Under the pieces are notes generated by a model, which saw nothing but the letters and a program-made list of their open reading frames with translations, was not told the origin of the DNA and did no database searches. 64,000 bases of DNA, from the NCBI GenBank assembly GCA_030562195.1, contig CM060201.1:26022067-26086066 (forward strand), read 5' to 3'. Below are positions 49,495 through 61,000 of this stretch, piece after piece. Numbering within the stretch: position 1 is the stretch's first letter; every line of letters starts with the position of its first letter. Made by a program: the position numbers and the translations under genes. The DNA is from Nipponacmea schrenckii. Its lineage: Eukaryota; Mollusca; Gastropoda; Lottiidae.

Positions 49495-50239
49495 ACTAGC
49501 CATTGTTGAAGATATTGCAAGAATGATATGATGTAGAAAATATCTTATTAATTTATAAGAAATTGGCATTTTTAATTAATCTTTCATATATCACTAGATC
49601 TTATAAAAATAATAATATATACTATATTTATAGAGCGCGCATTACGAGTGGAATCACTCTAAGCGCTTCACAAATATGAAACATAAAATACAAATCAGTG
49701 ACTAAAACAACTTTTACAAAAGTAAGAACCCTAAAATTTACCAAGAAAAAATAAACAATCTAAAATTAATTTAGTCAATTAAAAGTATACAGAATAAAAT
49801 GAGATCTGCATGAAATCTTTAAAAGCAGCTCAATTCTTTCTTTTCCATTGGTCCAATTCGATCCCTAATCAAGGCTAGACTATGGCAATGCATTGTTGTA
49901 TGGTACTAATATGAACATTATTAATAAGCTACAACGCAGCAGCACGGCTGATCACCAGGAAAGGGAAATTTGATTCAATCATACAAGTTCTTATCTCGCT
50001 GCACTAGCTGCCGTTTCATTACTGTTGTCAGTAATAACTCTTTGTTTATGTGTACAAAGCACATCAAGGAAAGGCCTCTAGCTACATTCAACTCAGGTCA
50101 GAAAAAAAAATTGACAAGCCCGCTCCTATACTCTTGAAATATCTTCGACAATGCTAGTGTTTCTTTGAAATGTGTGAGTTGTGCGAAACCGTAAGAAAGA
50201 ATTGAGCTGCTTTTAAAGATTTCATGTAGATCTCAACAA
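49495..50239. other. Spacer of the inverted repeat with LINE remnant and nested inversion
   Basis: The 745-bp centre is not a simple junction. Positions 49801-49840 and 50190-50233 are themselves inverted copies (AGAAAGAATTGAGCTGCTTT and its complement). A further direct partial copy of the arm end (GTGTGAGTTGTGCGAAACCG) lies at 50172-50196. Between them is a LINE fragment. Confidence 0.7.
49865..50105 (+). pseudogene. Decayed LINE reverse transcriptase C-terminal fragment
   Basis: The translated pieces ARLDYGNALLYGTN, INKLQRSS and, after frame breaks, VYKAHQGKASSYIQLR match the thumb and C-terminal region of non-LTR reverse transcriptases of the L2/CR1 kind (usual form RLDYGNALLYG, then KLQRVQNAAAR, then YKALHG). 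Frameshifts and stops make it non-functional. Confidence 0.65.
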
Positions 50240-51417
50240 TGTATCTTTCAAATGTGTTAGTTGTGCGAAAACCGTAAGGAAGAATGAGAAGGCTATTCAT
50301 TGTATGACATGCTATTGATGTGAACTAGTAGGACTAAATAAATTGTGTTTGGTTTGTTGAACTATTACTAGGACTTTATAATTTGTGTTTGGTTTGTTGA
50401 ACTATTACTAGGACTTAATAAATTGTGTTTGGTTTGTTGAACTATTACTAGGACTTAAAAATTTGTGTTTGGTTCGTTGAACTATTTCTAGGACTTATAA
50501 TTTTTTGAACTGTAGGACTATAATTTGTGTTTGGTTTGTTGAACTATTGCTAGGACTTGATAATTTGTGTTTGTTTGTGAAGAATACAAAGTGTGACATG
50601 TTATTTGTTATTTTTTTAATAGTGCTACTAAATAAATTACATATATAAGCTTTTTTTTAATTTGGGGCCATTTTGACTAATTCAAAAGGCCATTTTGACC
50701 ATTTTCTGGGTCCATTATGACCAGATTTTGGGGCCATTTTGGTTAGGGACCATTTTGACTATAACCCGAAGCATAATAATGGTGATAATTGGCCTGAGAA
50801 TGAGTATAAAATTTCGAAAATTTTAAACTTGGTGAATAAGAGTGGAATAAATAGGCTATACCTGTTGTCAGAAACGACATAAAAAGGTTTGCGAACGAAG
50901 GAGCGAAACGAAGTTTGTATATATGTTTTACCATTAAATGTGATATCGCTGCGACTGAGACAAATCTCTTAAAGCTATAAATTTGCATTGTCGGATCTGT
51001 TTCTAGTAAAAGCTTTATGAACTGCCATTAGGCCAGCAGTGGTATGAATATTGGTACACATAGAAGTTACATCAATAGAAATTAAAATAACATTCTTGGG
51101 AACTCGAAGGGTTTTTGATTTTATTGAACAAGTCATTTGTGTCCTTTAGGTAGGCTCGATGTTGACATGCTAGTATTAAGAAGTGATCAATGTATTCTGA
51201 TAGTGTATACGACTCACTACACAGTCAGAGATAATCTGGCGGCCTTTAGGGCAATCTATTAGGCATAAACTATTCTTTGGTAGAATTAAATGTTTATTGA
51301 AGATTCAAGAAAACAAGCAATTAGATATTAAAAGAATAAACGTATTTCTCTAAGTTTAACAACTGTTTTTTTTTTTTTTTTTTAATTTTCTGTTGCAAAT
51401 GTTACCAACTGTTGAGT

Positions 51418-53082
51418 CTATTTTGCTGAAATATAAAATACAGAAATATAGAAACAGAGTGTATTAAAGTGAGACTCACAATTATATTATTGTACGTAAT
51501 TCACAAATATATTCTAGGGAGTAATTCACAAGTATATTCTAGGAAGTAATTCACAAATATATTCTAGGAGTAATTCACAAATATATTCTAGGAAATAATT
51601 CACAAATATATTCTAGGAAGTAATTCACAAGTATATTCTAGGGAGTAATTCACAAATATATTCTAGGGAGTAATTCACAAATATATTCTAGAAGTAATTC
51701 ACAAATATATTCTAGGAGTAATTCACAAATATATTCTAGGAAGTAATTCACAAATATATTCTAGGAAGTAATTCACAAATATATTCTCGTGATTAATTCA
51801 CAAATATATTCTAGGAAGTAATTCACAAATATATTCTCGTGAGTAATTCACAAATATATTCTAGGAAGTAATTCACAAATATATTCTAGGAAGTAATTCA
51901 CAAATATATTCTGGGAAGTAATTCACAAATATATTCTCGTGATTAATTCACAAATATATTCTAGGAAGTAATTCACAAGTATATTCGAGGAAATAATTCA
52001 CAAATATATTCTCGTGAGTAAGTCACAAATATATTCTAGGGAGTTATTCACAAATTTTTTTTAGGAAGAAATTCACAAGTATATTCAACGGAGAAATGAG
52101 TATACTCAACTTACGTTTTGGACAGATACCGCACATGATGTTACAGTCAGAAGGAAAGTTGGAATATTTAGTGCAGTCGTCAGCAGTGAACTGATTACAC
52201 CACCATTTCTCTGTTCCTGGACAGTTCTCTGTTAAAAAATCAAACAAACCATGTTTTGATGTTCTTTTAAACTAATGTTTATGTTCAAGGTTGTGACAAG
52301 AGAATGGATCATTATTATCAAATAATCTGACAAAATTAATTCAATCCTTTTTTTATTATTAAATTTTATTGCTGATCACAACTATTTTGATAGGTTTGGA
52401 CATTAAGCAGCTCTGAAATGGTTCATTGCAACAATAAGTCGACAGTTAAGAAAAAAGAACCTTATGTCTGTAGAGGTGATCACAGCTATTTCGACAGGCT
52501 ATACCGATTTTTTTTTTATAAGACTCAAACCAAGCAACAGACTTACTTTCGCTACATGTTGAACCAGTGTAAGGACTTTTACAGGAACATGTACATGTGT
52601 TTACGTCTATGGTTCCGCCATTTTCACACTTTTTACCGTCACACGCTGTTACATGTAGTAAAGAGTAGAATACTTAGAAACATTCACAATGAAATATAAA
52701 TATATCACAATATCATAGAATAGATCGTGTGCATAATAACGTTTTTAAACCATCGACATATTGTCTTGGTTCCTACAATACTAAAACAAAGTGGTTGATT
52801 ACGTCACTAATCTGAAACCTCGCTTTATCACATGAGGCAAATCGCGATCGGTGGCCTCATCAAACACTTAGTTTAAGCGGTATTGCTGAAACCACAGAAA
52901 TCTGATCGAAAATTTAAATGATGCCAATTGATCCACATACAAAAATTTAGAATACTTCTTTACAATCTGTTTTTTCACTATTATGTGAGTACTTACGATA
53001 AGGGCAAACACCACACATCATATGACAATCAATGGGAAAGTTACTATAAGTGGAACAATCAGCTGGAGAATAGCTTGTAGTA
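51418..53082 (-). CDS. Partial inverted CAP gene copy: ShK, EGF, ShK and terminal exons
   Basis: Minus-strand exons are 53082-52997 (ShK, 5' end lost in the gap), 52645-52547 (EGF), 52228-52115 (ShK) and 51425-51418 (PK-stop). All splice sites and the phase-1 pattern of copy 1 are kept, and an AATAAA lies at 51298-51293. Protein changes from copy 1 are few: GVC to GIC in the last ShK module, and Leu to Ile in the EGF module. The CAP domain and signal peptide are not present in the window. It may be a real tail-to-tail duplicate or the second haplotype placed in the wrong orientation beside a gap. Confidence 0.7.
51490..52090. repeat. Minisatellite in the inverted copy, about 25-26-bp unit
   Basis: About 23 units of AATTCACAAATATATTCTAG plus GAAGT, the reverse complement of the array at 47795-48260. 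It has more copies and several 24-bp variants. Confidence 0.95.
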
Positions 53083-53582
53083 NNNNNNNNNNNNNNNNNN
53101 NNNNNNNNNNNNNNNNNNNNNNNNNNNNNNNNNNNNNNNNNNNNNNNNNNNNNNNNNNNNNNNNNNNNNNNNNNNNNNNNNNNNNNNNNNNNNNNNNNNN
53201 NNNNNNNNNNNNNNNNNNNNNNNNNNNNNNNNNNNNNNNNNNNNNNNNNNNNNNNNNNNNNNNNNNNNNNNNNNNNNNNNNNNNNNNNNNNNNNNNNNNN
53301 NNNNNNNNNNNNNNNNNNNNNNNNNNNNNNNNNNNNNNNNNNNNNNNNNNNNNNNNNNNNNNNNNNNNNNNNNNNNNNNNNNNNNNNNNNNNNNNNNNNN
53401 NNNNNNNNNNNNNNNNNNNNNNNNNNNNNNNNNNNNNNNNNNNNNNNNNNNNNNNNNNNNNNNNNNNNNNNNNNNNNNNNNNNNNNNNNNNNNNNNNNNN
53501 NNNNNNNNNNNNNNNNNNNNNNNNNNNNNNNNNNNNNNNNNNNNNNNNNNNNNNNNNNNNNNNNNNNNNNNNNNNNNNNNNN
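53083..53582. other. Assembly gap (500 N)
   Basis: Exactly 500 N, a typical placeholder length, so the real distance is unknown. The inverted repeat ends at its left edge and unrelated retroelement sequence starts at its right edge. Frames spanning it are not real. Confidence 1.
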
Positions 53583-53599
53583 CACCTCAACCTTCACTT

Positions 53600-54250
53600 A
53601 TCGTGCCAAAATCGAAAACAGACACTTTTTGAGATGTCTGTGGGTAATTATGTGCCTGCTTTGGAAAATCCTACAATAATAAGTTCGCTGGGGGGCCATA
53701 CCAAAACCAAATAGGGATGTGCCAACCATTAGGGACCTCCTTAAAGTTAAACTCGCTCACCTCAGATACAAACTACACTTAAATGGACTAAAGGTATGCG
53801 CTTAAAATTATTACTCCGGACTGCTTTTTTAGCCAAGGTGGATCTCAAAAGTGCATACTAGTATCACTCAGTACGATGCCACTCTTCTGAATATTCTTTA
53901 ACCGGACTTAAATGGATTTTTATCGGTACCAAAGAACCTGTAAATCTGTATGATTTTTCAAAAACTCAGAACTGCAATATGCTTTTTTTTTATGAAATCC
54001 AGATACAACGTAACCGTACGTGTATTGCTTATTTGGATGATATTTTAGTCATCGAAAAATCCTTGGCGTTGTGTGACCGCAGACTAATGTTTTTACTCAA
54101 AACTCTGAGGGAGTTGGGCTTGGATATTTCTTGGGACAAAGTTGAAGGCTCAGCCCAACGCCTTTCAATTTGGGCTTTACAATTGACAGTCGTGACCTGA
54201 CTCTGTCAATGCCACGAGTCAAACAGTTGGAATCTTTTTTTACATCAGTA
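53600..54250 (+). pseudogene. Retrotransposon reverse transcriptase remnant
   Basis: Frame-shifted pieces include KVDLKSAY (from 53835), a TGLKW-like motif, YLDDILVIEKSLALCDRRL (near 54030), LKTLRELGLDISWDKVEG and later TIDSRDLTLSMPRVKQLESF. These are the KVDLKSA and YLDD motifs of LTR-type or tyrosine-recombinase reverse transcriptases, in the order expected. Several frame breaks mean it is dead. The exact clade (Ty3-like or DIRS/Ngaro-like) cannot be settled by eye. Confidence 0.75.
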
Positions 54251-54589
54251 GTTTTCAAAGTGGAAACGTGCCAGTATAAAACAACTACAATCCTTATGTG
54301 GAAAACTCAACTGGGCATGTCACATGATCAAAGGTGGTAGGGTTTTCTTGCGACGAGTGATTGACATGACTAGTTCCACAATGGGAAGAAACTACAAAGT
54401 AAAATTATCCGAAGAATTTTATTTGGATGTATCTTAGTGGGTGATTTATATGACTGTGTTTAATGGAACTCTTATATCGATTTAACTTGGATTTTGGACT
54501 AAAACTTCTTTCTGATTTTACAGGGATATGAAATCGCGATAGCGAAGAAATCCAGCTATCTTGAGATACTGTATAAAATACACTTTTGA

Positions 54590-55125
54590 TTGACTTTATA
54601 ATCACTTTGTTAATTGATCACTACTACTATATATTTCCTTTGCTCTGTTACTTTGTATCGTGGGTTGATAAGTTTCTTCTTTTATTTTCTTTCTTGAGAA
54701 AAATCCTCTTATCCCTCTGGTCGTTCCTTCATGTTGCCCCTTTTCTTCTTTCTCTCTCCTTTTCGCTTCCTTCTTTTCCTTCTTTTCTTCCTTCTCCCTC
54801 TATGATCTTTTCTTCCTTCTTCTTGCCTTCTATGGAAGTGTCCCTTTCTCGTTTCCAAAAGTTGGATTTAAACCTTCTAATATAATATATTATATTAATA
54901 CAGTAGAAAATATCCTAGAATCGTTGCCTCTGTTGTACGTTCCTTCTTTTCCTTCCTTTCTTTCTTCCTCGATTTCTCTTTTAGCTTTTCTCCTTTCTCC
55001 CTCTCCTACTCTATGGAAGAGTCCCTTTCTCGTTTCCAAAAGTTGAATTTAAACCTTCTTCTCCCTCTCCCTACCTTCTTCTCTTCTTTATTTCGTTTCA
55101 TCTCTACGTTTCCTCCTTCACCCTC
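54590..55125. repeat. Pyrimidine-rich tract with a direct repeat
   Basis: CTTCC/TTCTTT-rich sequence. The segment TCCCTTTCTCGTTTCCAAAA plus GTTGGATTTAAACCTTC occurs at 54840-54880 and again at 55021-55061, so the tract duplicated by about 180 bp. Confidence 0.75.
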
Positions 55126-55159
55126 ATGATCCTCTGGTATCCCGTTTTCATTAATTTGT

Positions 55160-55440
55160 CAACACACAAGCACACGTGCATAAATCGCAAAAACCTACCC
55201 CCAGCGACCAAGCACACGACCGCAAAAAAAAAAGTATTGTTTCGACGTACAATTTGTTTTAAAATACACAAGTACATATGAAAATAATGGACAGATTTAT
55301 CTTCCGGCGATCAAGCACATGACAGCAAAAACCATATATCATTTCAACGTACAATTCGTTTTAAAATACACAAGTGCATGTGTATAAAATGGACAGATTC
55401 ATCTTACTGCGATCAAGTACATGACCACAAAAACCAAGGA
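55160..55440. repeat. Tandem repeat, about 115-bp unit, nearly three copies
   Basis: Units share GCGAYCAAGCACATGACMGC, AAAAACC, CGACGTACAATTTGTTTTAA and ATACACAAGTACAT. A 22-A run follows at 55496-55519. Confidence 0.85.
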
Positions 55441-55608
55441 ATAGACAAGTACATTTGCATGAGACGATCAGACACCAAAACATACATATACCCTCAAAAA
55501 AAAAAAAAAAAAAAAAAAATTCATAGTTCAATGCAATGGATCATAACATCCTTGCAGCCTGAGTGTTAATTTCTTACCTCCCTTATTAGTACTCTTCATA
55601 AAGAAGTT

Positions 55609-56822
55609 ATTAAAGGGATACTAAGCTTTGTAAATTTGTGATAGGCTTGGATGAAATGGACATATTGTAAAGTTTTTTTTTGTTGTTACTATTTTATTTT
55701 GTCTAATATTTCAAATTAAAATCAATAAATTCCAATACCTGGGGGCCGCCATCTTTGTTAGGAACGTCACGTAGCATGACGTCACGTCGTAGATAGAATA
55801 TCAAAATGGCGGAATGTCAAGCTCGGGTATGCCTTAACAATAAGTAGAGAAATAAAGACGTAAGCTATTAACGAATACCAGATCCCACTAAGAATCTACA
55901 AAAGAGCTCAACAACATCGGTACAGGTTCGACATTGGATACGTTTCATTTCTCAACAAATAAAGTCGTGTGTGAAAAACATATTCTACCGGGCGGCTTCG
56001 AAGTCGTTAAACAAAACCGCTTTGGTCCTGGGATTGCACCCGTAGGTAAGTTGCTGAAAGAAACAGATTTTCCTACCGTTTGCGTCCTTAGGAAACTACT
56101 CAAGAAGGATGGACGTATTTGCCGTCTACAAAAACGATAAAAAAAACGCGAAATGCGAAATGCACAAACTGAGGTGAGTCAATAATATAATTAGCATTAA
56201 TAGGGGTTAGAACATCGACACTAGACAAATTAAGCCAAGGCCGCAAAACTTACGGCGGCTAAAACTACTTTTCTATACCTTGCAAGGCAGGTGACATTGA
56301 CAGTACACACTAGGTTCGATAAATAAAATCCTTAGAGGTATGTACTCGGGTAATCTGTTCGAATTGATTCCTTATTAAAAACGTGTAGGCCGAAAGTAAT
56401 TGTGAATTTCGACGAGGCCTACTTCGCTGTCTTTTTTATTTACAACCTGTACCGTCCGGTCTAGATATGATATATACTAAATGTGTTTCCGGAATATCCA
56501 GTCCTTGTAATGTAGATTATGGCATGCTATTGTTAGTCCTGATTGTCAAGATTGATTGCGTTCTGGCTCAAATTGATCGGACTGAATGTCAGCAGCCATG
56601 TTTGTTTACCTTTCTATCTACGACGTGACGTCATAATCTCGCATATTCACGATCATAAAGCCATCAATGGCGGCCTCCATAAAATGACAATTTCAGTCGA
56701 AAATCGCGTAATATTTAATTTTGACGGTGAATATGTGTCATTTTATAGTTTGGACGTAATTATAACATGTCTTTTTACCGGAAAATTGTATTATTGACAT
56801 AAAGCTTATTATTCCTTTAAAT
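55609..56822. mobile_element. DNA transposon remnant with THAP-like fragment
   Basis: Terminal inverted ends (TTAAAGGGATACTAAGCTTT on the left and the imperfect complement AAAGCTTATTATTCCTTTAA on the right) enclose about 1.2 kb. A perfect 22-bp inner inverted repeat, centred on ATGACGTCACGTCGTAGATA, lies at 55776-55797 and 56613-56634. Inside, MAECQARVCLN followed by VVCEKHILPGGFEV and ETDFPTV matches the C-x(4)-C then C-x(2)-H zinc-finger spacing and the C-terminal proline of THAP domains, which bind DNA in P-element-like transposases. A TAG after the first piece and the lack of a catalytic domain make it a non-autonomous relic. Confidence 0.65.
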
Positions 56823-58065
56823 GTAAACCATTGCAATCGGACTTAGTCCGCTAATTCATTTGCCATCTATTTCCATGTTAAATCACAAAATTCAACCTTC
56901 TAGAACTTTTTCCAGAAATCTCGTTGAAAACTTTCTTATATGCCACATGAAAGCCAGGCCAATACTTGGTTTCTGTACAAAAATCCAATATAGCATGACC
57001 ATGAAAATTTTGAACTAAACAAAATGAAAGTAAACCACTACATTTTATCAACATCCGCTTGACTGTCACTGCACACAAAACCACTATTTTTAGAAATAAC
57101 CTTCCGCCAATTAAATTTCTCATTATCTCAGAAATTCTGAAAGAAAATGCAATTTCAGACATTCAAATTTCAAATCTAGACCAAAAATTAGTCCAAAATG
57201 GGCATGCAAACACCCCCAAAGGAAGGGAGAAAGAGGATTTCTAAAAATAGAACGGACTCAATATTAGCATAAAATGTTTTAGTGGTCCGAGTTCAATCGC
57301 TTTTATTACGGAATCGATACGATTGTATACTTAACGCCCATGTCATTTTTATACGCCCACATTATAATGTGGTCGTATATTGTCGTCACCCCTGTCCTGA
57401 AATTTGGCGTGAACATTTATATTGACGAGAACTTGGATTAGACCTAAATAATCTTAAAGTTTTTGCCTGTGTTAAAACAGAAAATATATTTTAAAGTCGG
57501 CGTATCTTGCTACTATACTCTACTATTAGTTACTTTTTTATACGACCACAAATTTATTTGGGGCGTATATTGTAAAAGCTCCGGCGGTCCGTTCACATTT
57601 GTTTGTGCTCACTCTACCTTTACGGATTCTTTTGATTTTTAAATTTGTGGGTCAGTGGCATTATGAAGATGATCCCCATTGATTTTCATGATTGTCCAAT
57701 GATTTTTCACCGAAATATTGTGTCTGACTTAGAGTTTTAGCTTTAGGGTGAAACGCGTGCTCACTTTTGCGGCTACATTTCTTTATGAAGATGATCCCAT
57801 CGATTATCGTGATGATCCGATAAAATTTTTCACCGAAAAATTGTTTTGACTTAGCGTATTTTTCCAATTTATTTCTGTATTTATCATTTGTTTTCTTATA
57901 TATAAATTAATTTATTAATTTATCATAACATTGAAAACTATTTGCTGACATGATAAACAGTCCCTGCTAGATGACCTGCCATTTATTTTTTATGACTGAT
58001 AATATGTCACATTTTGATTATTTTTTATTTCCTTACAAACCCTTAAAAGTATTTTTTTAACATTT
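56823..58065. other. No gene exon seen; dispersed repeats upstream of CAP copy 2
   Basis: Positions 57055-57240 match dispersed segments at 35700-35870 and 39790-39890 (CAATTTCAGACATCAAATTT, CAAATCTAGACCAAA). Positions 57350-57620 carry facing TACGCCCACA and TGTGGTCGTATATTGT motifs of an inverted element. Positions 57655-57850 match the array at 40060-40500. Homology with the copy 1 intron begins only near 57960; no equivalent of the signal-peptide exon is seen. Confidence 0.5.
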
Positions 58066-58069
58066 TCAG

Positions 58070-61000
58070 CCTCTGTAGGGACATTAGATGGTTACTTTAT
58101 TCCGCCTCCACCTAAACTAACTGTAAATGTAAGAATGTTTAGGACTTATTTCTTCTTAATATCCATTACTATCACCAACTACCGTCTTGTACCTTGACTG
58201 TAATAGCCACCCCTTTTATCACTGATTGCAGCGATTTGATTAGATTGCACTGCCAAGAAGACATTATCATTTCGAGATATCCCAGAATTAACGTCTTATG
58301 AAGTATGTTTGAAGATTTTCTAGTATCTTCTTGATTGAGATTAAGTTGACGTGATTGATGTCGCGATCTATGAATATGTTATTACAACCTCTGTTAACAT
58401 GTTCAATTAAAGGAATAAAAAATAAAAGGTATTTGTTTAGGGTTTTCTCTATCTATTTAATCCATTTGTCTTGTATTAATATCTCTCCTGTATCTTCAGC
58501 CCAACTGTGAAGCTGGCTACAAAAATATAACTCCTACACATTCCATGTGTTTGGTCGACGTTGGTACCGAAGTTCCTTTGACGCAAGCTGAGAAAGATGG
58601 GGCTTTGAAAATTCATAATGATTATAGAAAGAATGTGAATCCAAAAGCTACCAATATGCAGAAAATGGTGAGTACATCTTGTTGTATTGATTGATTTCGA
58701 AGAATCGGAAATGAAGAGAAACATAGTCGTTCAAATGGGAAAATATACAGGAAAGTGGAATCGTAAAGAGTTTTTCTTTTTATGTTTATCAAGGACACTG
58801 ATCGCATAATTTGTACAATTCTAACTTTCAATCAAACGTCTGTGGTTTCTAAAATCCCATCCCCCCTTTTATTTTAAGAAAACCTGTTTCCAATCCCTTT
58901 AAAGTTTAAAAGTTTCTAATAGCTTATTTCACCAACTGTGTATTAAACCCTTTTTAGTCCGAAATCGTTCTGATAATTTACGTTGCCAATATCAATTGAT
59001 GGTACATGTAGGGCTTGTTAGTAAATGATATGCAGTAAGAATTTACTAGTTAAGTTAAGAGGTTGTTTGGTTTTCATTTTATATTATATTTACGATTATT
59101 TGATAGGTTTGGGATGATGAATTAGCAAACATTGCAACAAAATGGGCCCTACAATGCCACGATGGTCACGACGCTGATGAATCAAGGAAGACAATATGTA
59201 AGTTCCCGACTTACGCCCTATAAACACAAAAATGTGGGACCGAGTGTAAATTATTAATATACATAAGACTTTCTTGCAACGAAAGTTTACAGAATTTGAT
59301 TTTGAAAAAGAGAAACTGACAGATGAAATTGAGATTTAAGATACACATTTATAATACTTATTTTTGAAATTTTAAGCTTTACAAGATTCCTATGTTGGCC
59401 AAAATGTGGCGGCAGGTTTCCCCGATCTTCATACAGCTATTAAATGTTGGCATGGTGAAGTTAATAGTTATAAGTATGTTGTAGGATCCATCAATGGTAA
59501 TATGATTGAACATTACACTCAGGTTGGTAATGAAATAGCATTTAAAAAAAGATTTGTTAAACTTATGGTTACATCCGTGTATCTATTTTTTGAGTTGTCC
59601 TATACAGGTACGTTTAGGGACACATTTCGTAAGATTTTGGTGTAAAATATTTTGAACTAAAAAAAAAAAACACGCATGCGAACTTTGGAAAATATGTTTT
59701 TGACATGGAAATTATGCTATACCAAGTGTTTCCGTTTGTTAAAACTCGCCTAACAAAAAGCCCATCTCTTATGTTTGAGAAAGATGGAGGATCTTGTATA
59801 TATATGTGTACACCAAATTTTAGAAATTGTTTTATTATTTCAGGTGGTTCAGCACATGTCGACAAGACTCGGCTGTGGTCAAGCCAGTTGTCCAAAAACC
59901 GCATCTGAAAAATGTTATGTTTGCAACTATGCTTATGGGTAAGAATATTCATTGCAATGGAATACCAAAATATACTGTAACTATGGCAAACACGATTGTT
60001 TGGATATAATGGACGTTGAAAGGTCGATCAAAAAGATACGGACATATTCCACAATTTTGACCGAAAGAAAAGTGTTGGAAGATTGATTTCTTGTTTTAAT
60101 TTTAGACAAGGCAGCACCAAGTTTCCATTTAAAAAAGGTAGCACCGGTTGTTCTGATTGCCCCAATTCCTGTAAAGACAACCAGTGTGGTAAGTTGTGAA
60201 AATCATACAATGTATTACTGTTATTTCTGTAACTGAAAGGATAACAGAATACTGTGTTGGGAAGTAGTTCATTATTAAGAAAGATGTGTTCTGCTTATAT
60301 CTAAGAAAAGCCTTGGAAATACTTTAAAAATTTGTTTCAGTTCTTTTTGTAAATTCAATGTGTTCAGTGTACTTTTAAGAATATAAATCATGTGCTTATA
60401 ATACCAATATGTATATTTAATATATCGCTGTATAAAATTTAGACTGTAATGGTAAACTATGCTATAACACTGGTAAACTAGATATCAATACGTGTACTTG
60501 TACATGTCCAGATCTTTACACTGGTGACCAATGTCAAACTCGTAAGTTTCACTTTTACTTTTAATAGCATTCATTACTAAAACCAGGAATCTATGTAGAT
60601 CATATTTTCTTTCCACATTTCAAATTATAATACTTATGTATGTTTTTAGGGAACAAATAGATATATTGTTATTATTATTACTATTATTATGATTATTCAA
60701 TACAGATATTCCATATAGGTGACAGTGTAAGGTGTTGGCCCTCCAATATCCAAGTCTTGATATATTTTATGTGTATATATTTCAGTGCAATGTAAAAATA
60801 CAGAAAAATCGTGGTGTTCACAAACCTATACCCGAGCAGATTGTAACCTGACCAACAGCATTCCCATTGATTGTCATATGATGTGTGGTGTTTGCCCTTA
60901 TCGTAAGTACTCTAATAATAGTGAAAAAGCAGATTGTTAAGAAGTATTCTAAAGTTTAGTATGTGAATCGGGGGCACTGAAAGGATCAATTTGCATCAAT

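Larger units (their letters stand above)
50240..53082 (-). repeat. Right arm of large inverted repeat, ending at the assembly gap
   Basis: Reverse complement of 46829-49494, with minor divergence. It stops exactly where the N run begins, inside an exon, so the true end of the duplication is unknown. Confidence 0.9.

Noticed and set aside
52947..53714. Open frames of 190-230 codons across the N run
   Set aside because: They consist mostly of undefined bases; only the edges are sequence.
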